A stretch of 64,000 nt of DNA, taken from Calditrichota bacterium (lineage in GTDB: Bacteria; Zhuqueibacterota; Zhuqueibacteria; Zhuqueibacterales; Geothermadaptataceae). Below, piece by piece: positions 7,993-16,859 of this stretch. The first letter of the stretch is position 1. Each line of letters opens with the position of its first letter. The stretch lies in contig QQUE01000007.1 in the NCBI GenBank assembly GCA_008501765.1, forward strand, positions 434,001 through 498,000. The letters run 5' to 3'. The translations under genes and the position numbers were made by a program. The notes beneath the pieces are model-generated. The model did not search any database and was not told the origin of the DNA. It saw nothing but the letters and a program-made list of their open reading frames with translations.

Positions 7993-9287
7993 TTATTGGC
8001 ACTCATCTGCTTAATTTCTTCTAAAATGATGCTAAAATCGTTCGAGGCTAATTCTATGGGGATTTGCAATTTTTCCGATAATCCATCCAGCGTCCAATCA
8101 TCGAGAAATTTCCGGTCATCATTGACACAATTTTTGGGTAGATAAAGACGTGTACCTAAATCTCGATCTGCACAATTTTTATAAATGTCCTGTCCGGTTA
8201 ATAGCCCGGTTGTGCGAATAGTTTCACCGTAAAAATCATTTTTTACTACGACCAGATCTAATCTTAAATTTTTAATAGCACGAAATGCATTCACTATTTC
8301 TCTCTCAAGAATTTCGTGCATCATCATTCCAGTGACAAATGAAATGTGAACAGGTTGATCCAGGTGATCAGGAAATTTGCTTTTGAGTTCCGAAAAATCA
8401 TCCAGCAACGTCCGCAGCATTCCGACGCCATTTTCAAATTGCTCAAAAGTGTCGTAGCGTTCGCGTCCGGGAATCGGCTCCTGAGCACGGATATAAAATT
8501 CATCCGACGGGTAGATAAAAAATATGCCCAATTCTTTTTTATACTTTTGCGCCAATTCATCCGCATGAATCAAATAATCCTTGGCATATTCTGTGGTCAC
8601 GGGCTTCATTTTTAACAGTCCCTCGCGATGTTTTGTGAGCCCCAAAGGCACCGTGGCCACGCTGCCAATTTTCGGGTAGAATGAAGCCAAAGCTGCCACT
8701 GTTTCTTCGAGGACTTTGCCGTCATTTATATCGGGAGAGACGACTATTTGTGTGTGTAATTCGATTCCGTTTTCAGTCAAATATTTCAGTTTTTCCAGCA
8801 AGCGGTCGTCTTTTTTTAATCCCAGCAAAAACGTGCGAATTTCCAGGTCGATGGCATGGACGGAAACGTAAAGCGGAGATAAACGCTGCTCAACAATGCG
8901 TTCGAGATCGCGGTTTGACAGATTGGTAAGCGTTACGAAATGGCCCGCAAGGAATGAAAGTCGAAAATCTTCGTCGCGAAAATAAAGCGTTTTTCGCATC
9001 CCGGCCGGATTTTGGTCAACGAAACAAAAGGGGCAGTCATTGCCGCACATGCGTACTTTAATCGGCTCAAAACTGAGACCGAGGGCATCGTCTGTTTCTT
9101 TTTCAATATCGAAGATAACGCGCTCTTTGTCGCGCTCGATTTCAAGGGCAATCTCTTCATCTGTGATGAAGAATCGGAAATCGAGGATATCGCGGATTCG
9201 ACGCCCGTTTATTTTCCATATTTTATCGCCCGGCAGCAGACCAATGTCCTGTCCGGTACTATATTCATCGATTGCAGTTATTTTCAT
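7989..9287 (-). CDS. DUF512 family radical-SAM-like protein with N-terminal PDZ domain
   Basis: 432 residues. An N-terminal PDZ-like part (EYSTGQDIGLLPGDKIWKIN) is followed by a cysteine cluster C81-X3-C85-X2-C88 (CGNDCPFCFVDQ) that looks like a radical-SAM 4Fe-4S site, then the DUF512 region with PSDEFY and SFVTG. Proteins of this family are widespread next to der in anaerobes and FCB-type bacteria; the reaction is unknown. The four-base overlap with der supports a link to ribosome assembly or RNA maturation (inference). The ATG at 9287 gives the usual family start. Confidence 0.9.
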   Translation of the reverse strand: MKITAIDEYSTGQDIGLLPGDKIWKINGRRIRDILDFRFFITDEEIALEIERDKERVIFDIEKETDDALGLSFEPIKVRMCGNDCPFCFVDQNPAGMRKTLYFRDEDFRLSFLAGHFVTLTNLSNRDLERIVEQRLSPLYVSVHAIDLEIRTFLLGLKKDDRLLEKLKYLTENGIELHTQIVVSPDINDGKVLEETVAALASFYPKIGSVATVPLGLTKHREGLLKMKPVTTEYAKDYLIHADELAQKYKKELGIFFIYPSDEFYIRAQEPIPGRERYDTFEQFENGVGMLRTLLDDFSELKSKFPDHLDQPVHISFVTGMMMHEILEREIVNAFRAIKNLRLDLVVVKNDFYGETIRTTGLLTGQDIYKNCADRDLGTRLYLPKNCVNDDRKFLDDWTLDGLSEKLQIPIELASNDFSIILEEIKQMSANK

Positions 9288-9438
9288 AATCTATAAAATT
9301 TAGATAAATTTCATGGTTGCACTTAATTATAATGCTCGAAAAAAAAGATTTTCAGTATACGAAGATTTGTGGGGAAATCAAACAGGAATTTATTTGTTTT
9401 CGAATGAGCGCATTTGGTAAAATCCTGAGATGAGGCGC

Positions 9439-9471
9439 AAACCTGCCAGGTTTTAAAAACCTGGCAGGTTT
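9439..9471. repeat. REP-like palindrome, copy 1 (downstream of RAYT)
   Basis: AAACCTGCCAGGTTTT (9439-9454) and AAAACCTGGCAGGTTT (9456-9471) are perfect reverse complements around one base. It lies 11 bases past the stop of the transposase gene and is preceded by TGAGG. A near-identical palindrome lies on the other side of the gene, also preceded by TGAGG. It can also act as a terminator. Confidence 0.9.
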
Positions 9472-9481
9472 ATTAGGTAAT

Positions 9482-10060
9482 TCATCGAAAATCATGCTCA
9501 AGCATAAATTGATTGACAGTGCTATTTTCCAGGCCAATACTATGAAATTTCACAAATTCATGCCGGCCTCCAAACCAATCAAGAATAGAATCACGTTGTA
9601 AATTAGTCATCTTATCAGAAATTATCGCCCGATAAGAAGAATGGATGTAGGTGTCGAACCTATCATGGATTTTGTGGTGTTTTGGATTACTGTGAATGTA
9701 AAAAATAAGTCGATAAAGGTAAGCATCATTTGATATTAATTTTCTCCGGAATGGCTTTTCAAATAAACTCCCATGCCGGTTTTCTCTCTTATTGATTGCT
9801 TTGGCATAAGAATTAAACATATTTGAAAATTGCCGTGAAATGTTCACGAAAGAATCATCCCTAATTCGAATTAACAAATGAAAATGATTTGGCAAAAGGC
9901 AATATGCAAATATGTCAACAAACTCGAGTACATACTTTGCAAAACAATCAAGAAAAAATTGATAATTATCCTGTGAGAAAAAGATTAAACCGCTATTAAT
10001 TCCGCGATTATAAATGTGGAAAAAATTTCCTGGGGTTAGTGGTGCTATAATTGAACTCAT
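9482..10060 (-). CDS. REP-associated tyrosine transposase (RAYT, Y1/IS200-like)
   Basis: 192 residues of the HUH-endonuclease Y1 transposase fold. Start region FFHIYNRGIN; metal-binding HUH motif as HFH at 59-61 (LLPNHFHLLI); RHGSLFEKPFRR at 96-106; YIHSNP at 121-126, where Y121 is the best candidate for the catalytic tyrosine. RAYTs are domesticated single-strand transposases that act on REP palindromes. That fits the two flanking palindromes (9439-9471 and 10137-10168). The frame is intact and the length is normal, so the protein may be active. Confidence 0.9.
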   Translation of the reverse strand: MSSIIAPLTPGNFFHIYNRGINSGLIFFSQDNYQFFLDCFAKYVLEFVDIFAYCLLPNHFHLLIRIRDDSFVNISRQFSNMFNSYAKAINKRENRHGSLFEKPFRRKLISNDAYLYRLIFYIHSNPKHHKIHDRFDTYIHSSYRAIISDKMTNLQRDSILDWFGGRHEFVKFHSIGLENSTVNQFMLEHDFR

Positions 10061-10136
10061 TTTTTCACTTAGCTATAAATTCATTAGTTAAATCGAGTAT
10101 GAATTTCAGAAAATAAAATGATGAGACTATCGTGAG

Positions 10137-10168
10137 GAAACCTGCCAGGTTTAAAAAACCCGGCAGGG
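10137..10168. repeat. REP-like palindrome, copy 2 (upstream of RAYT, after the M64 gene)
   Basis: AAACCTGCCAGGTTT (10137-10151) and AAACCCGGCAGGGT (10155-10168) form an imperfect palindrome matching copy 1 at 9439-9471, again preceded by TGAGG. It begins nine bases after the stop of the M64 peptidase gene (transcribed leftwards) and could serve as its terminator. Confidence 0.85.
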
Positions 10169-10176
10169 TAAAGAAA

Positions 10177-11592
10177 TCAATCTACATAAAGCTCAATTAT
10201 ATCCTTAATACCTTCAGAACACACCCGGCAAAACTTGTGGTAACGCGTGAACATCAGGCAGTTCATTTCGGAGCGGTAATAACCATTTGCATCATAATAG
10301 GCTCCTTCGAAAGCCCCGACTTTTGTGTGATTGGGGGATTTTTTAAACAAGCTTTCAGAAAATTTCTGTTCTTTGCGGAACAATTCGCTCATTTCACTTT
10401 CCGGTCGATTGTCTTTGCGTAGTTGTTTCCGGTGGGCTTGATTTTTCTTTTGAAAAGCTTCAAACTCGGCTTTTGGCCAGTCGGTTGGCAGGATCGTGCC
10501 TGATTTTACAAACTTCTTCCATTTTACATTTTCTGGATCATGCAGGGCTGTTACGTTGGGTTCCCAGGGTTCGGCTTTGAGGGAATTTGATTCATTGTAT
10601 GCGACTGGCGATGTGTAATACTCGTCGGCAAGCGCTGCGAAATGATGCCCGAATTCATGAATCATCAAATAGTTACGCCATTCATTTTTGGCCGCGACTG
10701 TGGTGTACAAGCCGAAAATTCCACCGCCCCCGTAAGTCTCACTGTTGGTCAAAATAATGACAAATTCATTGGGCGCATATTGGGCTATTTCGCGCAATCC
10801 AAGGTTATCAAAAGCCAATACATACCTTTCAGAACGAAATGCATCGTAAGTTGCGCCGATTCGGCTCCAGCGAAAAGTACCGTTGGAAGGGCGATTGGTT
10901 CCAGATTCCGGCGCGGGAACATTTACAGCCCAAATATTAAAATCATTTTTGTGATCTTTAAAAGGAGAAACAGCAAACATGTCTTCGGTCAATTCCCGTG
11001 CGTGCTTTTCAAACTCAGGTGCTTCAGATTCAGTGAAGCCATCCCCAATTATCAGAACGTCGACTTTTTTCGAGGCGGGACCACTTTTAAATATTGGCAG
11101 AATTTTGGTACTGGGAGGGCGTGTTTTACGCACAACAAGTATGTCGTCCGGATCGATTATCACACTCCACACGGATGAAAATAGATTTGCGTCATTCCGT
11201 TTGGATATGCGCAGGCGAACCGGGTGCTCCGGAAAGGGAAATCGCACAGATTCATGAAATGTACGGTGCATTTTCTTCGCTTCACCAGTAAATTGCCATT
11301 CGCCAAAAATCGAGCTGTATCCCCGGGAGTACAGGACCTTATTTGAAACCGGTTCGACGATTTCAAACAAATAGAGTCCGCGGTTCGTGTTATCGATCGG
11401 TTTATTCAAATTTCCCGGCCAGGGCAATGGTTCGCTAACGACCTGATGCAGACTGAAAATCTCGGTCAGGGCATTGCCGGTGTGATAATAGTCAACACGC
11501 ATTGTGGCGGTATCTTCGCCAGCACGAATTGATGATGAGAAGGTGATAAAGAGAACAACTATTAATATTAAAATTTTTGAAAGATTCTGCAT
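10177..11592 (-). CDS. Secreted M64-family metallopeptidase
   Basis: 471 residues. Signal peptide at 1-24 (ILILIVVLFITFSSSIRAG). An N-terminal beta domain (about 28-150) of the M64_N type precedes the peptidase core, which begins with VDVLIIGDGFTE (177-188). Zinc site HEFGH at 312-316 followed by ALADEYY (320-326), the M64 signature. The family is named after a Clostridium ramosum IgA protease, but most members have unknown substrates. The gene is divergent from the MarR-GNAT gene with about 208 bases between. No C-terminal sorting domain, so a periplasmic or released enzyme. Confidence 0.9.
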   Translation of the reverse strand: MQNLSKILILIVVLFITFSSSIRAGEDTATMRVDYYHTGNALTEIFSLHQVVSEPLPWPGNLNKPIDNTNRGLYLFEIVEPVSNKVLYSRGYSSIFGEWQFTGEAKKMHRTFHESVRFPFPEHPVRLRISKRNDANLFSSVWSVIIDPDDILVVRKTRPPSTKILPIFKSGPASKKVDVLIIGDGFTESEAPEFEKHARELTEDMFAVSPFKDHKNDFNIWAVNVPAPESGTNRPSNGTFRWSRIGATYDAFRSERYVLAFDNLGLREIAQYAPNEFVIILTNSETYGGGGIFGLYTTVAAKNEWRNYLMIHEFGHHFAALADEYYTSPVAYNESNSLKAEPWEPNVTALHDPENVKWKKFVKSGTILPTDWPKAEFEAFQKKNQAHRKQLRKDNRPESEMSELFRKEQKFSESLFKKSPNHTKVGAFEGAYYDANGYYRSEMNCLMFTRYHKFCRVCSEGIKDIIELYVD

Positions 11593-11735
11593 AATCTACC
11601 CCATTCTGGAAGTAAAAATAGAAATTGAACATTTAAAAAACAGCACTCCGTGAAAGCACTAATTATTACATTAATGCTAAAAAAAAATAGCTATTAAACA
11701 AGTAATTTTATCGCTGCTAAAATAAAATTTTCCAC

Positions 11736-11763
11736 TTGCATAATTATGGAAAAGTATTAAAAT
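11736..11763 (+). promoter_or_regulatory. Candidate promoter for the MarR-GNAT/hut transcript
   Basis: TTGCAT (11736-11741) and TAAAAT (11758-11763) are separated by 16 bases, a plausible sigma70 pair 38 bases before the ATG at 11801. The region is AT-rich so chance matches are likely. Confidence 0.35.
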
Positions 11764-11800
11764 AACTGTAAACGTAAGCACTAACACAAGCAACTAACAG

Positions 11801-12769
11801 ATGAATATTTATAACGATGCAGGCGAGCTACTTTTTGGCACACGCCTGAAGAGATTGAGCGAACGCTTTCTCTTCAATATCACAAAAATATACAAAACCC
11901 TCGATATCCCATTCGAGCCGGCCTGGTTTCCCATGTTTTTTATTCTTTATAGATACGGGCCAAAATCGGTCACGGAAATCGCTGAACTTCTTGACATCAC
12001 ACATTCCGCTGTCAGCCAACAGGCGACCATTTTAGAAAGAAAAGGATTGCTGCATTTTATACCATCCGATTCCGATCGCCGAAAACGATTACTCAATTTC
12101 ACCAAAGACGGCCTCGCATTGCTGGAACAAATTCAGCCCGTTTGGCAATCAATCAAACGCAATATGCAAAGATTACTTTTGGATAACCCTAACAGTGTCA
12201 ATATCTTACCAGCACTAACGGAAATTGAGGAAACCAGCGTCAACAAGGACTTGTTTGCCCGGGTGTTGCAAGATTTACGTGAACACCATTTTACAATAAT
12301 GGATATAATTCCTTTTTCCAGCGAATATGAAACCGAATATAAAGCCTTGATATTGGACTGGATGATCAACAATGAAAACACAAAATTTGAAGATGCTGAT
12401 TTCCTGAATAAACCAGGCTCGGTTAAAAAAAACAACAGCGGTTCGATAACTTTAGCCAAGCCGGAACAGGAAATTGCCGGAACTGTCGTGACGAAATACC
12501 TGAATGCAGCCGACGCACAGATATTATTTCTTATGGTAAAAAAAGACTGGCAACAACGGCAAATTGGCCGGATTTTATTGATGGATGCAATCAAAAATTT
12601 ACGCAATGACGGCTTCACATCAGTTACCGCCTATTTTGATCGCAAACATATTGCAGCCTTAAAAGTGTTAAAATCATGTGGATTTAAACTTTTTGCCATG
12701 CATCACGGGCTGGAAAAGAATCATGCAGATAAAACAATCCTCCAATTTACACTGAATTTAAAAGAATAA
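11801..12769 (+). CDS. MarR-type regulator fused to a GNAT acetyltransferase
   Basis: 322 residues. Residues about 20-145 form a MarR winged helix: KSVTEIAELLDITHSAVSQQATILERKGLL is the recognition part and SDSDRRKRLLNFT the wing. Residues about 165-320 are a GNAT fold with an acetyl-CoA loop of the type QQRQIGRILL and a final strand CGFKLF. It sits nine bases before hutH on the same strand and likely regulates histidine use or the whole amino-acid island (inference). Whether the GNAT part acetylates a small ligand or a protein is unknown. MarR-GNAT fusions are known elsewhere but are seldom tied to hut genes. Confidence 0.88.
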   Translation: MNIYNDAGELLFGTRLKRLSERFLFNITKIYKTLDIPFEPAWFPMFFILYRYGPKSVTEIAELLDITHSAVSQQATILERKGLLHFIPSDSDRRKRLLNFTKDGLALLEQIQPVWQSIKRNMQRLLLDNPNSVNILPALTEIEETSVNKDLFARVLQDLREHHFTIMDIIPFSSEYETEYKALILDWMINNENTKFEDADFLNKPGSVKKNNSGSITLAKPEQEIAGTVVTKYLNAADAQILFLMVKKDWQQRQIGRILLMDAIKNLRNDGFTSVTAYFDRKHIAALKVLKSCGFKLFAMHHGLEKNHADKTILQFTLNLKE

Positions 12770-12778
12770 CCGAAGACG

Positions 12779-14353
12779 ATGCGAATAAAAGAATTCAATT
12801 TTGGAATAGATAAATTAAGCGTTGGCCTGGCGCTGGAAATTGCCCGCAGTGAACGCATTGGCCGCCTATCATCCGAAACAATAAAAAAGGTAACCGGAAG
12901 CAGGCAGGCCGTGGAAAAGATCGTCCGAGATGGGAAAATTGTCTACGGAATAAATACGGGATTCGGCTCCCTTTGTACGACACTAATCTCTGAAGAAGAC
13001 ACACAAAAACTGCAACACAATATTTTGCGCAGTCACAGCGTTGGCATGGGAGAAAATATCCCGGATGAAGTTGCGATGCTTATGCTTGTCCTCAAAATTC
13101 ATGCACTTGCTCAAGGTTTTTCCGGCGTTGCATTAACCACCTTAGAACGCATTCTCTGGCATATCGATAATAAAATCATTCCGGTAGTTCCTTCGCAGGG
13201 CTCTGTGGGCGCATCGGGTGACTTGGCCCCGTTGGCCCATCTTTTTCTTCCATTAATCGGATTGGGTGAAGTAATTTACAAGGGCAAAAAAGTTGAAACA
13301 GCTGCTGTGCTGCAAGCGGAAAATATGGAACCTTTGCAGTTGGGGCCTAAAGAAGGATTGGCTCTGATAAACGGCACGCAGTTCATGGCAGCCTATGCGA
13401 TAAAAGCTGTGGAACGCATGCACAATTGCCTCGAAACGGCAGATATTATCGGCGCCATGACACTGGAATCCATGCTGGGATCAGTGAAACCATTCGAAGA
13501 AAAATTGCATCAATTGCGTGCATACGAAGGCAATTTGCACGTCGCACACCGCCTGCGTGTCATGCTGGAAAAGTCAGAAATGGTGCATTCACATCAAAAT
13601 TGTCAGCGGGTCCAGGATCCCTATTCGCTGCGATGTATGCCGCAGGTTCACGGAGCATCCCGCAATGCCTGGCTGCATTTAAAAGATACGACAACCACCG
13701 AAATCAATTCTGTAACGGATAATCCCATAATTTTTGATGAAAACAATACGATCAGTGGCGGCAATTTCCACGGTCAGCCAATCGCCCTGCCGCTGGATTA
13801 TGCCGTATTGGCTATTAGTGAATTGGGCAATATATCCGATCGACGAACATTTTTATTACTTGAAGGCGCTGTCGGTGGATTACCCAAATTATTAATGAAA
13901 AATACCGGCATCAATTCCGGATTTATGATGCCACAATATACATCTGCGGCCCTGGTGACGGAGAATAAAAGTTTGTGCTTCCCCGCCAGCGCCGACAGTA
14001 TTCCAACCTCCCTTGGGCAGGAAGATCACGTCAGTATGGGTGCGATCAGCGGCCGGCGCACCGGGCAGGTTCTGGATAATCTGGAAAAAATTCTTGCTGT
14101 CGAGCTTCTCTGTGCAGCGCAGGCATTTGACTATCGCCGCCCGTTAAAATCGAGTAAAATTCTCGAATCATGCCACCAGCTCATCCGGAAACATATCGAC
14201 CATGCAGAAGAAGACCGTGTTTTTTCCCGCGATCTTGAGATTGCCCGGGAGCTCATTGCCAATAAATCATTAGCACAGGTTGCAAACAAGGCTGCAGTAA
14301 AAGATAATATTAAATTTAAGGGTGAATCAGATGAATACTTCGGAATTTATTAA
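12779..14353 (+). CDS. hutH: Histidine ammonia-lyase
   Basis: 524 residues. It deaminates L-histidine to urocanate in the cytoplasm. The MIO prosthetic group forms from A145-S146-G147 in [14 protein letters not shown]. Also seen: YGINTGFG (56-63), QDPYSLRC, and [10 protein letters not shown] near the end. Phe/Tyr ammonia-lyases share the fold; pairing with hutU directly downstream (overlapping ends) makes histidine the substrate. The hutI and hutG/ftcD functions are not in the window. Confidence 0.95.
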   Translation: MRIKEFNFGIDKLSVGLALEIARSERIGRLSSETIKKVTGSRQAVEKIVRDGKIVYGINTGFGSLCTTLISEEDTQKLQHNILRSHSVGMGENIPDEVAMLMLVLKIHALAQGFSGVALTTLERILWHIDNKIIPVVPSQGSVGASGDLAPLAHLFLPLIGLGEVIYKGKKVETAAVLQAENMEPLQLGPKEGLALINGTQFMAAYAIKAVERMHNCLETADIIGAMTLESMLGSVKPFEEKLHQLRAYEGNLHVAHRLRVMLEKSEMVHSHQNCQRVQDPYSLRCMPQVHGASRNAWLHLKDTTTTEINSVTDNPIIFDENNTISGGNFHGQPIALPLDYAVLAISELGNISDRRTFLLLEGAVGGLPKLLMKNTGINSGFMMPQYTSAALVTENKSLCFPASADSIPTSLGQEDHVSMGAISGRRTGQVLDNLEKILAVELLCAAQAFDYRRPLKSSKILESCHQLIRKHIDHAEEDRVFSRDLEIARELIANKSLAQVANKAAVKDNIKFKGESDEYFGIY

Positions 14354-16001
14354 AAAATATGCGACCCATCCTAATTATAAAGCACCGACCGGCACCAAAA
14401 TTAACGCAAAATCCTGGCAAACGGAAGCACCGCTGCGCATGTTGCTCAACAATCTCGATGCTGAGGTAGCCGAAAATCCGCAAGAGCTGGTTGTTTACGG
14501 TGGTACCGGGCAGGCTGCACGAAACGTTGAATCGGTTCAAAAAATTATCGCAAATCTGCTCGAATTGGATGAGAATCACAGTCTGCTTGTTCAATCCGGA
14601 AAACCGGTCGGCATCGTTCGTAGCCATCCACAGGCTCCCCGTGTTTTAATTGCAAATTCCAATCTGGTACCACAATGGGCCACCTGGGATCATTTTAACA
14701 AACTCAAAGAAAATGGTCTCATGATGTACGGACAAATGACGGCGGGCAGCTGGATTTATATCGGATCGCAGGGAATTTTACAGGGCACGTACGAAACTTT
14801 TGTTGCTTGCGGGCAGAAATATTTTAAGGGTGATTTAAGAGGAAAATTGCTCGTTTCGGGTGGACTCGGCGGGATGGGCGGCGCGCAACCGTTGGCCGCG
14901 ACCATGGCAGGAGCAACTTTTCTGGGTGTGGATGTTGACCCAACGCGCATCCAAAAACGGCTGGACACGAAGTATATCGATAAAATGACCTATTCCTACA
15001 AGGAAGCCCGAGATTGGGCGCTGGCTGCAAAAAAACAGGGTCAAGCAATCTCAATCGGACTCGTAGCAGATATCGGTGACACACTAAAAAATTTACTGAC
15101 AGATAATATAGTTCCAGATATTTTAACGGACCAAACATCGGCGCACGATCCGATTAATGGATATGTGCCAAACGGATTAACGTTAGACGCAGCCATCGAA
15201 CTGCGATCAAAAACACCGAAAGATTATCAATCACGGTCGTTGAAAAGCATGGCGCGCCATGTTGGATTTATGCTCGAAATGCAGAACCGCGGCAGCCGTA
15301 CTTTTGATTATGGCAATAATTTACGAGAATTTGCCCGGCAAGGAGGCGAAGCGCGAGCATTTGATTTCCCGGGCTTTGTCCCTGAGTATATCCGGCTATT
15401 ATTCTGCGAAGGAAAAGGCCCGTTCCGCTGGGCTGCCCTTTCGGGTGATCCGAAGGATATTTATACTACAGATCAGGCGCTCATTGAAGCTTTTCCCGAA
15501 AACAAGCATATGATTAACTGGCTGCAGGAAGCGCAGAAAAAAGTCGCATTCCAGGGTCTGCCCTGCCGTATCTGCTGGTTGGGCATGGGTGAAAGAGAAA
15601 AAGCCGGCTTAATTTTTAATGAACTCGTGAAGAGTGGTAAAGTAAAAGCGCCCCTGGTGATCGGCCGCGATCATTTGGATTGTGGCTCGGTTGCCTCCCC
15701 AAACCGTGAAACAGAAGGAATGCGCGACGGGACAGATGCCGTTTCCGACTGGCCGCTGCTCAACTTAATGTCAAACGCAAGTGGCGGAGCAACATGGATT
15801 TCGTTTCACCACGGTGGTGGTGTTGGAATTGGATTTTCACAGCACGCGGGAATGGTCGTTTTAGCCGATGGCAGTGATCGAGCCGAGGAATGCCTGAAAC
15901 GCGTACTTTTTAACGATCCCGCCTTGGGAATAATGCGTCACGCTGATGCCGGCTATGAAAAAGCCTTAGCGATGGGAGAAAAATTTGGCGTGAAGATCTG
16001 A
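14331..16001 (+). CDS. hutU: Urocanate hydratase
   Basis: From the ATG at 14331 the protein has 556 residues, the usual family length. An upstream GTG at 14322 falls inside the ribosome site AAGGGTG, so the ATG is preferred. Motifs: [10 protein letters not shown] and [14 protein letters not shown] (tightly bound NAD), DQTSAHDP, and [16 protein letters not shown]. It hydrates urocanate to imidazolonepropionate using NAD+ as an electrophile. The start overlaps hutH by 23 bases. The next plus-strand gene (HPPD) begins about 860 bases later behind its own promoter. Confidence 0.95.
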   Translation: MNTSEFIKKYATHPNYKAPTGTKINAKSWQTEAPLRMLLNNLDAEVAENPQELVVYGGTGQAARNVESVQKIIANLLELDENHSLLVQSGKPVGIVRSHPQAPRVLIANSNLVPQWATWDHFNKLKENGLMMYGQMTAGSWIYIGSQGILQGTYETFVACGQKYFKGDLRGKLLVSGGLGGMGGAQPLAATMAGATFLGVDVDPTRIQKRLDTKYIDKMTYSYKEARDWALAAKKQGQAISIGLVADIGDTLKNLLTDNIVPDILTDQTSAHDPINGYVPNGLTLDAAIELRSKTPKDYQSRSLKSMARHVGFMLEMQNRGSRTFDYGNNLREFARQGGEARAFDFPGFVPEYIRLLFCEGKGPFRWAALSGDPKDIYTTDQALIEAFPENKHMINWLQEAQKKVAFQGLPCRICWLGMGEREKAGLIFNELVKSGKVKAPLVIGRDHLDCGSVASPNRETEGMRDGTDAVSDWPLLNLMSNASGGATWISFHHGGGVGIGFSQHAGMVVLADGSDRAEECLKRVLFNDPALGIMRHADAGYEKALAMGEKFGVKI

Positions 16002-16047
16002 ATACATTCAGCAAAAAGACCAGTACACATTTGCACCACTTTATTTG

Positions 16048-16121
16048 TGCCCCTACCAGGAATTGAACCTGGGGCACATGGTTTAGGAAACCACTGCTCT
16101 ATCCGACTGAGCTATAGGGGC
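16048..16121 (-). tRNA. tRNA-Arg (anticodon CCU)
   Basis: On the minus strand: acceptor GCCCCTA pairs with TAGGGGC; D arm GCTC-AGTCGGATAG-GAGC-like; anticodon arm GTGGT-TTCCTAA-ACCAT with anticodon CCT; T arm CCAGG-TTCAATT-CCTGG; discriminator A. 74 bases, CCA not encoded. Arg-CCU reads AGG codons. It lies on the opposite strand between hutU and HPPD. Fifteen bases beyond its 5' end begins a terminal repeat of a MITE-like element, so its promoter lies at or in that element. Confidence 0.93.
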
Positions 16122-16136
16122 AAGTTTCAAGTATCA

Positions 16137-16403
16137 CCCGTTGTACAGAATTCAATCTGATCTGTCACAGAGCGAGCTTTTCTCGTTATTTTACTGCATA
16201 TAACAAAAAACGATTTACTTCGTCGGCCTTTCGGCGCGTCACACTTTTAGACGAAATCTACAATTTTACAGTCTACATCCATTTGGACTCGCGCCGAGAT
16301 CATGCGCCACCGAAGGCCGGCGCCAGCAAAATGACGAAAATAGATGAATTTTTAAGAATATTTGCCGACTAACTTTGAAAATATTTCTATTCTGCACAAC
16401 GGG
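16137..16403. mobile_element. MITE-like element, copy 1 (267 bp, CCCGTTGT ends)
   Basis: Ends are CCCGTTGTACAGAAT (16137-16151) and ATTCTGCACAACGGG (16389-16403), reverse complements but for one base. Inside, 16314-16341 reads AGGCCGGCGCCAGCAAAATG and continues ACGAAAAT; the same block occurs with two changes in copy 2 at 54515-54542. A second imperfect inverted repeat (CGGCCTTTCGGCGCG / GCGCCACCGAAGGCCGG) is nested within. No coding potential. The ends lie in a gene-free region next to tRNA-Arg. Confidence 0.7.
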
Positions 16404-16730
16404 AAGGTATGTAATTTTTTTATTTCAAAGGGTGAGAAAGTAAGCACTCAAAGGTATTAAATCAATAAAAATGATTGGGTCAAAAGTGACCTTCGCAAAT
16501 TTCTTCATATTATCCGATAACTCTTCGTGGATTTCTATCCCGTTATTTGTTCCAACTTAACTTTTGTGTTTGATTTGTATCCAACAGCATACAAATCTGA
16601 ATCGACGATTGTCGAAAAAATTAAATTTCTCCACAGCTAACCTTTTCGTTTATCTCGCCTTACCGAAATTGTAATTTTGCTCGCACTTCCCGCTTAGAAC
16701 AGACAAATTTAAAAATCTCAATTGTTATCT
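16404..16730. other. Gene-free leader region before the tyrosine-operon promoter
   Basis: AT-rich; no open frame with coding character. It contains a perfect 9-bp inverted repeat at 16572-16597 and right after it TCGAC-GATT-GTCGA (16602-16615) followed by an A-run. These may be operator or processing sites for the tyrosine operon. Confidence 0.5.
16572..16597. promoter_or_regulatory. Possible operator: GATTTGTAT-N8-ATACAAATC
   Basis: Perfect 9-bp arms with an 8-base spacer, a span typical of dimeric regulator sites, about 134 bases before the -35 box of the Phe/Tyr operon. No regulator can be assigned from sequence; the MarR-GNAT protein is one candidate. It could also just be an RNA hairpin. 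Confidence 0.35.
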
Positions 16731-16759
16731 TTGACATCAAAATAAAATTTAATTATATT
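16731..16759 (+). promoter_or_regulatory. Sigma70-type promoter of the Phe/Tyr degradation operon
   Basis: TTGACA (16731-16736), a 17-base spacer, then TATATT (16754-16759): a near-consensus sigma70 promoter. The expected start point near 16766 leaves a leader of about 95 bases before the HPPD ATG, which has the ribosome site AAGGAG. The -35/-10 form differs from the Bacteroidota -33/-7 type. Confidence 0.7.
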
Positions 16760-16859
16760 CTTCTGAAATAAAATTCATAGTAAGTAAGTTAGCTAATTAC
16801 GCTTTTTTGAAAATCACCCGGATTTCTTGATTTAATTTTAGAAATTTAAGGAGAAAACA

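Noticed and set aside
10642-11178. 178-codon plus-strand open frame
   Set aside because: Lies wholly antisense inside the M64 peptidase gene; composition is a mirror of that gene.
16048-16403. Integrative element using tRNA-Arg as attachment site
   Set aside because: No integrase, no duplicated tRNA 3' end, and the repeat lies at the 5' side of the tRNA. A MITE-like insertion explains it better.
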